Below, piece after piece: positions 1 to 9,316 of a stretch of 64,000 bases of DNA. Position numbers and translations under genes: made by a program. Source of the DNA: Fredinandcohnia onubensis (GTDB lineage Bacteria > Bacillota > Bacilli > Bacillales > Bacillaceae_L). Below the pieces are notes generated by a model. The model saw nothing but the letters and a program-made list of their open reading frames with translations. It ran no database searches and was not told the DNA's origin. The stretch covers positions 124,001 through 188,000 of the forward strand of contig NZ_NSEA01000003.1 in assembly GCF_002734285.1 (NCBI RefSeq), given 5' to 3'. Numbering within the stretch: position 1 is the stretch's first letter; the number at the start of each line of letters is the position of its first letter.

Positions 1-1
1 A

Positions 2-973
2 GGTGCAGGAAACCTTCTAATAGTTGGTAACAGGACAAAGGCGCATGAGTATGCATTAAATGCAGGAGCTGCCGTTTTAGTGACCGGTGGTTTTGACACA
101 GAAGATGAAGTGAAAAAGCTTGCAGATGAGTTGCAACTTCCAATTATTTCGTGTAGTTATGATACTTTTACGGTTGCTACCATGATCAACCGTGCAATCT
201 ATGACCAGCTCATAAAAAAAGAAATTGTTTTAGTTGAGGATATATTAACGCCTAAAACCGAGACCGTAAGCCTGCATACCTCAGATAAGGTAGAGAAATG
301 GTACGAACATAATACCGAAACAGGTCATGGTCGCTATCCTGTCGTTGATCATCAATCAAAGGTTGTTGGGATGGTTACAGCAAAGGACATTATGGGACAG
401 GACCCTAATACGCTCATTGAAAAGGTGATGACGAAACAACCAATGACCGTTAATGGAAAAACATCGGTTGCATCTGTATCACATATGATGGTGTGGGAAG
501 GTATTGAAATGCTGCCGGTTGTGGATCAATCGAATCGTTTGCAAGGGATCATTAGTCGTCAGGATGTACTAAAGGCTATGCAAAATATTGGTCGTCAACC
601 TCAGGTAGGAGAAACGATTGATGATATCGTGACAAATCAACTCGTGGATATTTCTGCTGATGGTGTAGCGATTTATCAATGTGAAGTAACCCCACAAATG
701 ACTAACCACTTGGGAACTATTTCATACGGAGTATTTACAACGATTGTAACGGAGGCAGCAAATAGGGTACTAAAATCCTTTAAAAAAGGAGATTTGGTTA
801 TCGAGAATATGACGGTTTATTTTATGAGACCCGTTCAAATTGATAGTCTAATGGAAATTCATCCAAGGGTTCTAGAGGTTGGAAGAAGGTTTGGTAAGGT
901 TGATGTTGAAGTTTTTCATGGCGGAGTCGTTGTTGGAAAAGCAATGATGATGGCACAGCTAATAGAAAGATAA
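2..973 (+). CDS. ytoI: DRTGG/CBS/hotdog-domain protein YtoI (5' end missing)
   Basis: The reading frame is open from base 2, so the gene begins upstream of the window; the ATG at 80 is internal. The visible 323 residues hold the end of a DRTGG-like segment, two CBS repeats (about residues 75-190, the second containing EKVMTKQPMTV) and a C-terminal hotdog fold (about 215-323, with QMTNHLGTISYG and a VIENMTVYFMRPVQ strand) as in acyl-CoA thioesterases. This order is that of B. subtilis YtoI, whose biochemical role is not established. CBS pairs usually bind adenine nucleotides, so a nucleotide-gated thioesterase-like role is an inference. Synteny with ytpI and nrnA supports the name. Confidence 0.85.
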   Translation, partial: GAGNLLIVGNRTKAHEYALNAGAAVLVTGGFDTEDEVKKLADELQLPIISCSYDTFTVATMINRAIYDQLIKKEIVLVEDILTPKTETVSLHTSDKVEKWYEHNTETGHGRYPVVDHQSKVVGMVTAKDIMGQDPNTLIEKVMTKQPMTVNGKTSVASVSHMMVWEGIEMLPVVDQSNRLQGIISRQDVLKAMQNIGRQPQVGETIDDIVTNQLVDISADGVAIYQCEVTPQMTNHLGTISYGVFTTIVTEAANRVLKSFKKGDLVIENMTVYFMRPVQIDSLMEIHPRVLEVGRRFGKVDVEVFHGGVVVGKAMMMAQLIER

Positions 974-984
974 GGATAAGTATG

Positions 985-1014
985 AAAAAAAAGACGCTAT
1001 AACGCGTCTTTTTC
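985..1014. terminator. Bidirectional terminator between ytoI and ytpI
   Basis: Arms AAGACGC (991-997) and GCGTCTT (1004-1010), with an A run on the left and a T run on the right, so it can stop transcription of both convergent genes. Confidence 0.85.
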
Positions 1015-1023
1015 TGGGTCTAG

Positions 1024-1323
1024 TTAACTTTGTTGTTCAGCTTCTTTTAGTACATATGGAAGATAATGCTTATAAGCACGGAAGCCTGCCCAAATGCTTC
1101 CACCACCAACTAATATAAGGACTGTCCCAATTACATATGAGATCGTAGATGGATGAACGAAATACGTATTTAATCCAAATAACGCAACAAAAAGTCCTAA
1201 GGCAATACTAGATTTCGCTGAGAGCCATTGTTTTTCAATTGGACGTCTTGTGCGGAAGTATTTTGTTTTATAATAAAAATAAAATACAAGTGCAAATATG
1301 ATTAGAAAAACGAGAATTTGCAT
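1024..1323 (-). CDS. ytpI: YtpI family membrane protein
   Basis: A 99-residue protein with three predicted hydrophobic segments (about 3-20, 38-58, 62-83), so a small integral membrane protein. The ATG at 1323 follows a good GGAGG site. It is divergent from nrnA and convergent with ytoI, the arrangement of ytoI-ytpI-nrnA in B. subtilis, which is the main reason for the name. No catalytic motif is visible and the function is unknown. Confidence 0.8.
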   Translation of the reverse strand: MQILVFLIIFALVFYFYYKTKYFRTRRPIEKQWLSAKSSIALGLFVALFGLNTYFVHPSTISYVIGTVLILVGGGSIWAGFRAYKHYLPYVLKEAEQQS

Positions 1324-1440
1324 GAGAAGTTTCCTCCAGTTCTAGATTACTATACCTATTGTAACCAGAACCAATTCAAATTGCTAGTGAATAGAATGTG
1401 GAAACTTGGTGACGAAATGAACCGAAAAAGGAGAACTCTT

Positions 1441-2382
1441 ATGATTCAATCTATTCTTAAAACAATAAGTGACTTTGAAACGATCATCATTCATCGCCAC
1501 GTACGACCAGACCCTGATGCCTATGGCTCACAGTGTGGTCTAGCAGAAATTCTAAAAGCATCCTACCCAACCAAAAGAGTATTTGTTGTTGGTGAGAATG
1601 AACCCTCCTTACTTTTTCTGAAGGAAATGGACCAAATTTCGGATGAAATGTATGAAGAGGCATTAGTTATTGTCTGTGATACTGCAAACCAAGGTAGAAT
1701 TTCAGACGAGCGTTATAATCGCGGGAAAAAAATAATTAAAATTGATCATCATCCGAATGAAGATCCATATGGAGACCTCTTATGGGTCGACACAAGTTCC
1801 AGCTCCTGCAGTGAAATGATCTATGAGTTTTACCTTCAAGGAAGGAACCAAGGGTTAACTCTTTCAAAGGAAGCTGCGAGACTTCTTTTTGCTGGAATTG
1901 TCGGGGACACGGGTAGGTTCTTGTTTCCTAGTACAAATCCAAAGACATTTACATATGTCGGAGAATTAATTGAATGTGGTTTTCATTTTCCAGATGTTTA
2001 CGAGAATTTATATAAAACGAAGGAAAATGTCGCACGCCTTAGTGGTTATGTCCTTCAAAATTATAAAGTCACCGAAGATGGTGTAGGGTCTATGGTGATT
2101 TCAAATGAGATTCTGAAAGAATACAATGTAACGCCTACAGAAGCATCTCAATTGGTAAGTAACTTAGGAAATATTGAAAATATCAAAGCATGGGTGTTTT
2201 TCGTGGAGGAAAAAGATCAAATCCGTGTTCGCTTGCGTTCTAAGGGACCTGTGATAAACGGGGTAGCAAAAAAATATAACGGCGGTGGGCACCCACTTGC
2301 ATCAGGGGCCACCATTTACTCGTGGCAAGAGGTCGAAAACGTTATCTCTGATTTAAGGAAGGTTTGCAATCAGGTTACCTAA
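1441..2382 (+). CDS. nrnA: NrnA, nanoRNase / pAp phosphatase (DHH-DHHA1)
   Basis: NrnA degrades 2-5 nt RNA oligomers and dephosphorylates 3'-phosphoadenosine 5'-phosphate in the cytoplasm. The start is taken at the ATG at 1441, preceded by AAAAGGAGA (1427-1435), which gives 313 residues, the usual family length. Upstream starts from 1318 would run through the divergent ytpI start region. Metal-binding motifs are clear: HRHVRPDPDAYGSQ near residue 17, VCDTAN, the DHHP signature in KIDHHPNEDPYG, and the DHHA1 motif GGGHPLASGA near the C-terminus. It sits beside ytpI, as in B. subtilis. Confidence 0.96.
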   Translation: MIQSILKTISDFETIIIHRHVRPDPDAYGSQCGLAEILKASYPTKRVFVVGENEPSLLFLKEMDQISDEMYEEALVIVCDTANQGRISDERYNRGKKIIKIDHHPNEDPYGDLLWVDTSSSSCSEMIYEFYLQGRNQGLTLSKEAARLLFAGIVGDTGRFLFPSTNPKTFTYVGELIECGFHFPDVYENLYKTKENVARLSGYVLQNYKVTEDGVGSMVISNEILKEYNVTPTEASQLVSNLGNIENIKAWVFFVEEKDQIRVRLRSKGPVINGVAKKYNGGGHPLASGATIYSWQEVENVISDLRKVCNQVT

Positions 2383-2385
2383 AAA

Positions 2386-2420
2386 AATAAAGTCGCTCCT
2401 TTTGCGTGCGACTTTATTAG
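2386..2420. terminator. Bidirectional terminator between nrnA and the small gene at 2417
   Basis: Arms AATAAAGTCGC (2386-2396) and GCGACTTTATT (2408-2418). It overlaps the stop codon of the minus-strand small gene. Confidence 0.85.
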
Positions 2421-2605
2421 CTATCTACCTTAACTGGGATGAACCATGAACCTAGATCGGTTACTTCTTCAAGAACGTTGAGATCTAAGGCTTGAATTTC
2501 TTTTTTTAACGCATTTACAACTTCTGGGGATTCTGCATAAGCGGAGTACCCATTTTTGATTCTCGCCATTTTTTCATTTAATACTTTTCTCCGGTTAATA
2601 TACAT
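2417..2605 (-). CDS. Small conserved protein (possible YtzJ), unknown function
   Basis: A 62-residue basic then acidic protein with no membrane segment, beginning MYINRRKVLNEKM. An AGGGAGG-type site precedes the ATG at 2605, and the gene ends inside the terminator shared with nrnA, which argues that it is real. B. subtilis has a small gene (ytzJ, as I recall) at this spot between nrnA and ytrH; identity is inferred from position only. It may follow ytrH-ytrI in the same direction, but a terminator after ytrI (2721-2746) separates them. Confidence 0.6.
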   Translation of the reverse strand: MYINRRKVLNEKMARIKNGYSAYAESPEVVNALKKEIQALDLNVLEEVTDLGSWFIPVKVDS

Positions 2606-2720
2606 AAATTCCCTCCTTATGTGTTTTCTTTTATTTTATTGCAATTTCGCCTAAAAATGCTACATTATTTTTAAATTTTCTAAAAATTAATACAAATTTG
2701 TAACAAAATCTTCATTTTTC

Positions 2721-2746
2721 CAAAAAAAAGCCTCCGGAAGGAAGCT
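2721..2746 (-). terminator. Terminator of ytrH-ytrI
   Basis: On the minus strand a stem of AGCTTCC with GGAGGCT (one U-G pair) is followed by eight T; it lies immediately after the ytrI stop. Confidence 0.8.
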
Positions 2747-2749
2747 ATG

Positions 2750-3253
2750 TTAGTTGACAAGTTCTATATTTAAAGAAATTTCAAGTGTTGTATCGACAAA
2801 AACTGTGTGTATTTTTAGCTTATATGTTTTGTCGCCCAATTCGTAATTCCTATTTTCAATCGTTCTAAATAAGAGGTCTTTGTTTTTCGATAATGTTTGG
2901 ATATCCTGTCCAATTAAAGTGTTAAGGTCTTCGATTACAGCGGTTTTCATATGATGGAGATCGAGTGAACTGAGTTCTACTTTTTTTCTGTTTGCAAACT
3001 CCACATTGAAATCTTGAATTTTTAGCTTGTTTTTATTTTCACTATTTAATTTTTTTATATCATCAATTAGTATGTCTTTATCATCTTCTAAATTTTTTAT
3101 TTTGCTTTCCTGCTTTGTGATTAATTGAATCTGGTCTTCCTGCAGTATCCCAAACTGAAATAAAAAGACAAACCAACTGATCAAGGCACCGATAATAACG
3201 CCTGCGAAAAATCGTTGCCAGCCTGGTTTTTGATGATAAGGGGGGACTCTCAT
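2750..3253 (-). CDS. ytrI: YtrI sporulation membrane protein
   Basis: About 167 residues from the ATG at 3253 (MRVPPYHQKPGWQRF). There is one transmembrane helix near residues 16-36, then a coiled-coil-like stretch (QLITKQESKIKNLEDDKD) and a C-terminal domain likely outside the membrane. The ATG overlaps the ytrH stop by one base (TAATG), so the two are translationally coupled. B. subtilis YtrI is a forespore membrane protein needed for efficient sporulation; its molecular role is not known. Nine in-frame codons upstream lie inside ytrH and are not used in this call. Confidence 0.85.
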   Translation of the reverse strand: MRVPPYHQKPGWQRFFAGVIIGALISWFVFLFQFGILQEDQIQLITKQESKIKNLEDDKDILIDDIKKLNSENKNKLKIQDFNVEFANRKKVELSSLDLHHMKTAVIEDLNTLIGQDIQTLSKNKDLLFRTIENRNYELGDKTYKLKIHTVFVDTTLEISLNIELVN

Positions 3254-3591
3254 TATGAGATATGCTCCTGGGTGAGCCATTCAATAATTCTCCACCCGAA
3301 CTGCGCTCCACCCATTGCAGAAACAATCAGCAGAAATTGTTTAAAAACATCTTTCGTTTGACCTAAAAATATTCCTCTTTCAAAACTATAAAAAGCATCA
3401 AATGTTCCACCAATTGCAGCAACAAGTGCCCAAATCTTTAACTTGCTGGCAACCGAATAGATTTCAGATAAAGGCGCTTGACCCGAAATGAAGGCACCGA
3501 GACCTCCGATAAGGGAACCACCTAAAAGTACGCCAAGTGCAATAAAAAAACTATGAATAAATGCAGGCATAAACGCCTCTTTTACCTCCAT
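3253..3591 (-). CDS. ytrH: YtrH sporulation membrane protein
   Basis: A 112-residue protein with about three hydrophobic helices (about 8-30, 45-64, 85-103), containing the glycine-rich GVLLGGSLIGGLGAF segment and the KIWALVAAIGGTFDA motif of the YtrH family. I place the start at the ATG at 3591 (MEVKEAFM) after a weak GAAGGTG site; an in-frame extension to 3657 lacks support. In B. subtilis ytrH-ytrI are sporulation genes; the same pair and order next to dnaE support the call. Confidence 0.9.
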   Translation of the reverse strand: MEVKEAFMPAFIHSFFIALGVLLGGSLIGGLGAFISGQAPLSEIYSVASKLKIWALVAAIGGTFDAFYSFERGIFLGQTKDVFKQFLLIVSAMGGAQFGWRIIEWLTQEHIS

Positions 3592-3760
3592 TTGGACACC
3601 TTCTTTTAAATATTTGTAAGTTGCGGAAGCTTTTATTACATGTATATGGACAAACAATCCATTCTATGAGTTTTGTTTTGCTTGTTTCATAAATAGGTCT
3701 ATAATTAAAGTATCAAATAGGTAAGGACGAAATTAATAAAATGAAAAAGGTGTGATTTGA

Positions 3761-6700
3761 TTGCCTTTTGTTCATCTTCAGGTTCAAAGTGCGTATAGCC
3801 TCTTATCAAGTGCTGCAAAAGTTGAAGCTTTGGTTGAAAAAGCGAGCAGCTTAGGGTTTAAAGCATTGGCATTAACCGATGAAAACATAATGTATGGGGC
3901 GATAGCCTTTTATAAGCATTGCAAAAAACATGGTATTAAACCGATTATTGGCATGACTGCTTCGGTGTTAGCAGAAGAGGAACAAGGTCATGACGTGGCT
4001 TATCCTGTAGTATTACTTGCGAAAAATAATAAAGGTTATCAAAATCTATTAAAAATTAGTAGTGCTATTCAGACGAGATCAAAGGTCGGAATCCCAAGAA
4101 GATGGTTATCGCAATATCGTGAGGGATTAATTGGGATTTCTCCTGGTCGTGAAGGAGACATTGAACGAAGTCTTAAGGATGGACATTATGAGGAAGCCAT
4201 TAGTCGAGTAAATTCTTATAAACAAATCTTTGAACAAGATAGTTTTTTCTTAGCTGTTCAAAATCATAACTTGCGAGAAGATGTAGAGATTAATCATAAA
4301 CTATTCCAAATTGGAGCAGAACTAAACGTCCCATTGGTGGCTACAAACCAGGTTCAATACATCGAGCAAAGTGATTCATTTGCTCATGAATGCTTACTTT
4401 CGATTAAAAATAATACAAAACTATCAGACGAAAATCGAGTTGTTTTTCCAAGCAAGGAATTTTATTTGAAGAGTCCATCACAGATGAATGAGCTTTTTTC
4501 GGATACACCAGAAGTTCTTGAAAATACATTACGAATTGCAAAGGAATGTAATGTAGAAATTGAATTAGGGAAATTTGCATTACCTAAGTACCCGGTTCCA
4601 AATGAGGAATCTGCAGAGGATTATTTATCACGAATCTGTTTAAAAGGATTGCATGATAGGTATCAAAATCCTACTGATGAACAGTTCGAACGACTTCAGT
4701 ATGAGCTTCAAGTAATTAAAAAAATGAATTTTAGTGATTACTTCTTAATCGTTTGGGATTTTATGAAGTATGCTCATGAGAATGGAATACTGACGGGTCC
4801 AGGAAGGGGTTCTGCTGCAGGTTCATTGGTGGCCTATGTTTTACATATCACAGATGTTGATCCACTCAAACATCAATTATTATTTGAACGATTTTTAAAC
4901 CCAGAACGAATTTCAATGCCTGATATTGATATTGATTTCCCAGATAATCGACGTGATGAAATGATTGAATATGTTTCAAAAAAATACGGCAGACTCCACG
5001 TAGCGCAAATTATCACGTTTGGAACATTAGCTGCAAGAGCGGCATTACGTGATGTTGGAAGAGTAATGGGTATCTCTCCAAAGGAGGCCGATTTTCTTGC
5101 CAAACAGGTTCCTAGCAAGCTCGGAATCACACTACAGCAAGCATTCGAGGAATCGCAAGGATTACGAGACTATATTCAAAATATCGAAATTGGACGGAAA
5201 ATCTTTGAAACAGCCAAAAAAATTGAAGGTCTTCCTAGACATACTTCTACACATGCGGCTGGTGTTGTGATTAGTGAACAGCCACTCACTGATTTAATTG
5301 CTATTCAAGAGGGACATAATGAAATCTATTTAACACAATTTCCGATGGAAGTGCTCGAAGAAATTGGGCTCTTAAAAATGGACTTCCTTGGACTACGAAA
5401 TTTGACGCTGATTGATAATATTCAATCCTTGATTCAACGAGGAACCGGAAAGAAGTTGGATCTTTCTAAAATATCAATGAATGATCAAAAAACATTTGCA
5501 TTGCTGGGTAAAGGAGATACAACGGGGGTATTCCAACTCGAGTCAAGTGGAATGAGAAGTGTTCTCGTAAGGCTTCAGCCGAGTGATTTAGAGGATATTG
5601 TTGCTGTAAACGCATTATATCGGCCGGGCCCAATGGAAAATATTCCACTCTATATTGCTAGGAAACATAAAAAAGAACCAGTTCAATATCCACATCCAGA
5701 CCTTGAACCCATACTTGAGAAGACCTATGGTGTGATTGTTTATCAAGAGCAAATTATGCAGATTGCTTCTAAAATGGCTGGTTTTAGCCTTGGAGAGGCT
5801 GATTTATTGAGAAGAGCCGTAAGTAAAAAGAAAAAAGAAGTACTAGATAAAGAAAGACAGCATTTTGTGCAAGGTAGCTTAAATAAAGGATACACCGAAC
5901 AAACAGCAAATGAAATTTATGACTTAATTGTCCGGTTTGCCAATTATGGGTTTAACCGAAGCCATGCTGTTGCTTACAGTATGATTGCTTATCAACTTGC
6001 CTATTTAAAAGCTAACTATCCACTCTATTTTATGGCTTCATTACTGACAAGTGTTATTGGCAATGATGACAAGCTCGGGCAATATATACGTGAATCCAAA
6101 CAAATGGGGATTACCATTTTGCCTCCATCTATTAATAAAAGCTACTATCCTTTTATTGTTGAGAAAAAAGCAATCCGCTTTAGTTTGGCGGGAATTAAGA
6201 GTGTAGGGGTTGCAGCCTTAAAGGAAATTATTGAGACGAGAAAAGTTAAGCCTTATTCAGATCTCTTTGACTTTTGTGTCAGAACATCGATGAGGAGTAT
6301 TAATCGTCGTACAATAGAGGCGTTAATTTGTTCAGGAGCTTTTGATGAATTTGGTGAACACCGAGCGACTCTATTAGCGACTTTAGATGTTGCGATCGAG
6401 CATGCTGAACTCGTGCGACCAAAAAATGATGAAAATCAAGTCGAGATGTTTTTTGAGGATGATTTTGGACTTAAACCAAAATATGTAGAGGTTGAACCAT
6501 TTAAGGAAATGGAAAAACTTCGCTTTGAAAAGGATTCACTAGGCTTTTACTTATCAAGTCATCCAATTACTAGTTACTCTGCATATCTAAAGAAACACGG
6601 GGGAATCTCGATTTCGGAGGCTTCACATTATCTACATCAAAATGTTGTTGTAGGTGGATTCATCACAAAAGAAAGAACAATTCGCACAAAAAAAGGTGAG

Positions 6701-7132
6701 GTCATGGCCTTTTTGACAATTAGTGATGAAAGCGGGGAATTAGAAGGCGTTGCATTTCCAAGAACCTACACACAGTCGGCAAAGCTTTTAAAAAATGATG
6801 CTTTAGTTTTACTAAAGGGTAAGCTTGAAAGTCGAAATAACCAACTACAGCTGATCATTAACCAGGCTGAGGCCTTACCCGATAAAGTGGATATGCCGGA
6901 AGATGTGAAGAAACTTTTTGTCAGAATGGAAAAAATGGATCAAGCAGCTCAAGTGCTTGCAAACTTAAAAGAATTATTAAAGCAATATCCTGGGGGTACT
7001 CCGGTGGTCCTGTATTATGAAGAAACACAAAAAACAATGCAGCTCCAACAAGAACTGTGGGTTGATCCTAATCAGGAATTTTTATCCAAAATAAGGGAAT
7101 TGATGGGACATCAAAATGTGGTGATTCGATAA
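3761..7132 (+). CDS. dnaE: DNA polymerase III alpha subunit DnaE (replication polymerase)
   Basis: A C-family polymerase of 1123 residues. In Bacillus, DnaE extends primers on the lagging strand before PolC takes over. It starts with TTG at 3761 after AAAAAGGTG; MPFVHLQVQS is the family N-terminus. Order: PHP domain (1-200), polymerase core with GPGRGSAAGS near 346 and the catalytic PDIDIDFPDNRRDE near 387, helix-hairpin-helix, then an OB fold (about 960-1060, GGFITKERTIRTKKGEVMAF). The PHP metal motif HxH reads HLQVQS, so its second histidine is Gln and PHP nuclease activity is unlikely. Normal length for this family. Confidence 0.97.
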   Translation: MPFVHLQVQSAYSLLSSAAKVEALVEKASSLGFKALALTDENIMYGAIAFYKHCKKHGIKPIIGMTASVLAEEEQGHDVAYPVVLLAKNNKGYQNLLKISSAIQTRSKVGIPRRWLSQYREGLIGISPGREGDIERSLKDGHYEEAISRVNSYKQIFEQDSFFLAVQNHNLREDVEINHKLFQIGAELNVPLVATNQVQYIEQSDSFAHECLLSIKNNTKLSDENRVVFPSKEFYLKSPSQMNELFSDTPEVLENTLRIAKECNVEIELGKFALPKYPVPNEESAEDYLSRICLKGLHDRYQNPTDEQFERLQYELQVIKKMNFSDYFLIVWDFMKYAHENGILTGPGRGSAAGSLVAYVLHITDVDPLKHQLLFERFLNPERISMPDIDIDFPDNRRDEMIEYVSKKYGRLHVAQIITFGTLAARAALRDVGRVMGISPKEADFLAKQVPSKLGITLQQAFEESQGLRDYIQNIEIGRKIFETAKKIEGLPRHTSTHAAGVVISEQPLTDLIAIQEGHNEIYLTQFPMEVLEEIGLLKMDFLGLRNLTLIDNIQSLIQRGTGKKLDLSKISMNDQKTFALLGKGDTTGVFQLESSGMRSVLVRLQPSDLEDIVAVNALYRPGPMENIPLYIARKHKKEPVQYPHPDLEPILEKTYGVIVYQEQIMQIASKMAGFSLGEADLLRRAVSKKKKEVLDKERQHFVQGSLNKGYTEQTANEIYDLIVRFANYGFNRSHAVAYSMIAYQLAYLKANYPLYFMASLLTSVIGNDDKLGQYIRESKQMGITILPPSINKSYYPFIVEKKAIRFSLAGIKSVGVAALKEIIETRKVKPYSDLFDFCVRTSMRSINRRTIEALICSGAFDEFGEHRATLLATLDVAIEHAELVRPKNDENQVEMFFEDDFGLKPKYVEVEPFKEMEKLRFEKDSLGFYLSSHPITSYSAYLKKHGGISISEASHYLHQNVVVGGFITKERTIRTKKGEVMAFLTISDESGELEGVAFPRTYTQSAKLLKNDALVLLKGKLESRNNQLQLIINQAEALPDKVDMPEDVKKLFVRMEKMDQAAQVLANLKELLKQYPGGTPVVLYYEETQKTMQLQQELWVDPNQEFLSKIRELMGHQNVVIR

Positions 7133-7182
7133 TAAACCACTTTACATGAACAGCAATTATGTTATATTGTAATAGAAAAGCG

Positions 7183-7206
7183 AAGTGGCCATACCACTTA
7201 TTTTTG
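7183..7206 (+). terminator. Terminator after dnaE
   Basis: Stem AAGTGG (7183-7188) with CCACTT (7194-7199), followed by ATTTTTG. Confidence 0.7.
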
Positions 7207-7273
7207 ATTAATTAGAAAATTCTATTTTACTAGCTTTATTCATAATGTGTTGGACAAGTTTTAACTACCTAAT

Positions 7274-7284
7274 TAGTATGACAA
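7274..7284. promoter_or_regulatory. Candidate FadR-type GntR operator upstream of ytsJ
   Basis: TAGTATGACAA fits the TNGTNNNACNA consensus of FadR-subfamily GntR regulators. A one-mismatch copy lies at 7247-7257 and a full match precedes accD. The obvious candidate regulator is encoded just downstream of ytsJ. The motif has six fixed bases, so chance matches occur. Confidence 0.4.
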
Positions 7285-7345
7285 ACAACTGGTGGAAAAA
7301 TTGCTGCCACCAAGTTGTCTTTATAACAAGGAGTGAAATAGGGAA

Positions 7346-8575
7346 ATGACTCTAAGAGAAGAAGCTCTACATATTCATCAAATTCATAAGGGTAAGCTTG
7401 AATCAAAATCAAAAGTTCCAGTAAGAAATGCAAAGGATTTAAGTTTAGCTTACTCACCAGGAGTAGCTGAACCGTGTAAAGCTATTTATGACGATAAGTC
7501 TAAAGTGTATGAATACACAATGAAGGGGAATATGGTAGCAGTTGTATCTGATGGGACTGCCGTACTTGGATTAGGAAACATAGGTCCAGAAGCTTCTCTT
7601 CCTGTAATGGAAGGAAAGGCTGTGCTATTTAAGAGCTTTGCAGGAGTAGATGCATTTCCAATTTGTTTAAACACAACAGATGTTGACAAGATTGTGGAAA
7701 CAGTCAAACTATTAGAGCCTACTTTTGGTGGAGTCAACCTAGAGGATATAGCAGCTCCGAATTGCTTTGTAATAGAAGAGCGTCTTAAGAAAGAAGCGAA
7801 TATTCCAGTTTTTCATGATGATCAACATGGTACCGCAATTGTTACAGTAGCAGGATTAGTGAATGCATTAAAGCTAGTAGGCAAGAAAATGTCAGAAATA
7901 AAAGTTGTTGCAAATGGAGCGGGTGCTGCAGGTATTGCAATCATTAAGCTTTTATATCGCTATGGAGTCCGAGATATCATCATGTGTGACTCTAGAGGTG
8001 CTATTTATGAAGGGCGCACCTTTGGAATGAATGATGTAAAAGCAGAGGTTGCAAAGTATACAAATCGTAACCGTCTAGAAGGATCTCTTGCAGATGTCCT
8101 TCAGGATGCAGATGTCTTTATTGGAGTGTCTGTTGCAGGAGCTCTAACAGCTGACATGGTAAAAACGATGAATCAGGACCCAATTATATTTGCTATGGCA
8201 AATCCTAATCCTGAAATTATGCCGGATGAAGCATTAGAAGCGGGTGCTAAAGTTGTTGGTACAGGAAGATCAGATTTTCCAAACCAAGTAAACAATGTTC
8301 TCGCATTTCCAGGAATTTTTAGAGGAGCTTTAGATGCTAGAGCAACTCATATAAATGAACAAATGAAGGTTGCAGCTGTAGAAGCAATTGCATCATTAGT
8401 GAGCCCTGAAGAACTACGTTCAGATTATGTAATTCCTGCACCATTCGACCCACGTGTTGCTCCTGCTGTTGCAGCAAGTGTGGCAAAGGCGGCTATGGAG
8501 ACAGGTGTAGCTAGAATTACTGTAAATCCAGAGGAAGTTGCTGAGAAGACACGTCGTTTAGCAATTATTGAATAA
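7346..8575 (+). CDS. ytsJ: Malic enzyme YtsJ (malate to pyruvate + CO2)
   Basis: This 409-residue cytoplasmic enzyme oxidatively decarboxylates malate and reduces NAD(P). It has the short malic-enzyme form: N-terminal domain with KDLSLAYSPGVAEPC and DGTAVLGLGNIGP, the metal/substrate motif PVFHDDQHGTAIVT near residue 155, and the nucleotide-binding GAGAAGIA near 191, followed by VCDSRG-like CDSRGAIYEG. Position after dnaE and before accD matches B. subtilis ytsJ, the NADP-preferring major malic enzyme; cofactor preference cannot be read with certainty here. It may supply NADPH for the fatty-acid synthesis begun by the adjacent accDA. The ATG follows AAGGAG. Confidence 0.93.
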   Translation: MTLREEALHIHQIHKGKLESKSKVPVRNAKDLSLAYSPGVAEPCKAIYDDKSKVYEYTMKGNMVAVVSDGTAVLGLGNIGPEASLPVMEGKAVLFKSFAGVDAFPICLNTTDVDKIVETVKLLEPTFGGVNLEDIAAPNCFVIEERLKKEANIPVFHDDQHGTAIVTVAGLVNALKLVGKKMSEIKVVANGAGAAGIAIIKLLYRYGVRDIIMCDSRGAIYEGRTFGMNDVKAEVAKYTNRNRLEGSLADVLQDADVFIGVSVAGALTADMVKTMNQDPIIFAMANPNPEIMPDEALEAGAKVVGTGRSDFPNQVNNVLAFPGIFRGALDARATHINEQMKVAAVEAIASLVSPEELRSDYVIPAPFDPRVAPAVAASVAKAAMETGVARITVNPEEVAEKTRRLAIIE

Positions 8576-8594
8576 TGGATTGGAAGAGGTTATT

Positions 8595-9203
8595 GTGACA
8601 TCTCCTAACTCTAAGGTTTACATTGAAATTGTTAAGCAAATTAGGTCCATCATTCAAGATGATGGACTTTCCGCTGGTGATAAAATCCCGTCTGAGCGGG
8701 AACTTTCCGAACGTCTAAATGTAGGTCGTTCCTCTGTTAGGGAGGCACTAAGGTCATTGGAATTATTAGGCCTCATTGAGACAAGAAGAGGGGAAGGTAC
8801 TTTTTTAAAAGATTTCGGTGATCATCAACTGATTCATTTATTAGGTACCTTCATTATTCAAGGAGATAAAACAAAGGGTGATCTTCTTGAAACAAAACAC
8901 ACTCTCGAAAAATCATGTATCGAAATAGCTTGTCCTAAGATGAACGAAGAGATGCTTACAGAGTTGGAAGAAAAGCTTTGGGATACTGAGGACCCTGAGG
9001 AATTCCTTTTTAAATCAATTGTGAAAGCAACGGATAATCGATTATTACTACGAATATGGGTCGTCATATATGAATATGTCAAGTTTGTTTATGAGGAACA
9101 GACTCATGTAATAAACAAAGAAGGCTTTGAAGAGTTAGTAGCCGGACTACGTGAAAAAGATGTGGCAAGAGCTTTATCTGCCTATGAAAAAATAACATTG
9201 TAG
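8595..9203 (+). CDS. FadR-subfamily GntR transcriptional regulator
   Basis: A 202-residue DNA-binding regulator. N-terminal winged helix-turn-helix (about 5-70: PSERELSERLNVGRSSVREA, then GLIETRRGEGTFL) and a C-terminal all-helical FCD-like ligand domain. The GTG at 8595 is chosen because GGAAGAGG lies 5 bases upstream; a TTG at 8568 overlapping ytsJ has no ribosome site. It lies between ytsJ and accD, and matches to the family operator consensus occur upstream of both (7274-7284, 9317-9327), so control of malic enzyme and acetyl-CoA carboxylase is a reasonable inference. The ligand is unknown. This is not the TetR-type FadR found at 57861. Confidence 0.85.
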   Translation: MTSPNSKVYIEIVKQIRSIIQDDGLSAGDKIPSERELSERLNVGRSSVREALRSLELLGLIETRRGEGTFLKDFGDHQLIHLLGTFIIQGDKTKGDLLETKHTLEKSCIEIACPKMNEEMLTELEEKLWDTEDPEEFLFKSIVKATDNRLLLRIWVVIYEYVKFVYEEQTHVINKEGFEELVAGLREKDVARALSAYEKITL

Positions 9204-9238
9204 GAATTTGTCGTGTTTTTATTGACATATTCCTACAA
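9198..9238 (+). other. Inverted repeat at the 3' end of the GntR gene
   Basis: Perfect 10-bp arms TTGTAGGAAT (9198-9207) and ATTCCTACAA (9229-9238) around a 21-nt loop, with the gene's stop codon in the left arm and no T run after it. It may be a processing or weak termination hairpin. Confidence 0.6.
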
Positions 9239-9316
9239 AAAATAAGGAAGACATTCAGTAAAGTATAAGTACATGCTTTTTTGGCAACGAAGGAAGATAT
9301 AAGATTTTCCTTTTTT

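Noticed and set aside
3081-3326. 81-residue frame overlapping ytrI and ytrH
   Set aside because: It is antiparallel in frame to two recognised genes on the same strand and has no family likeness.
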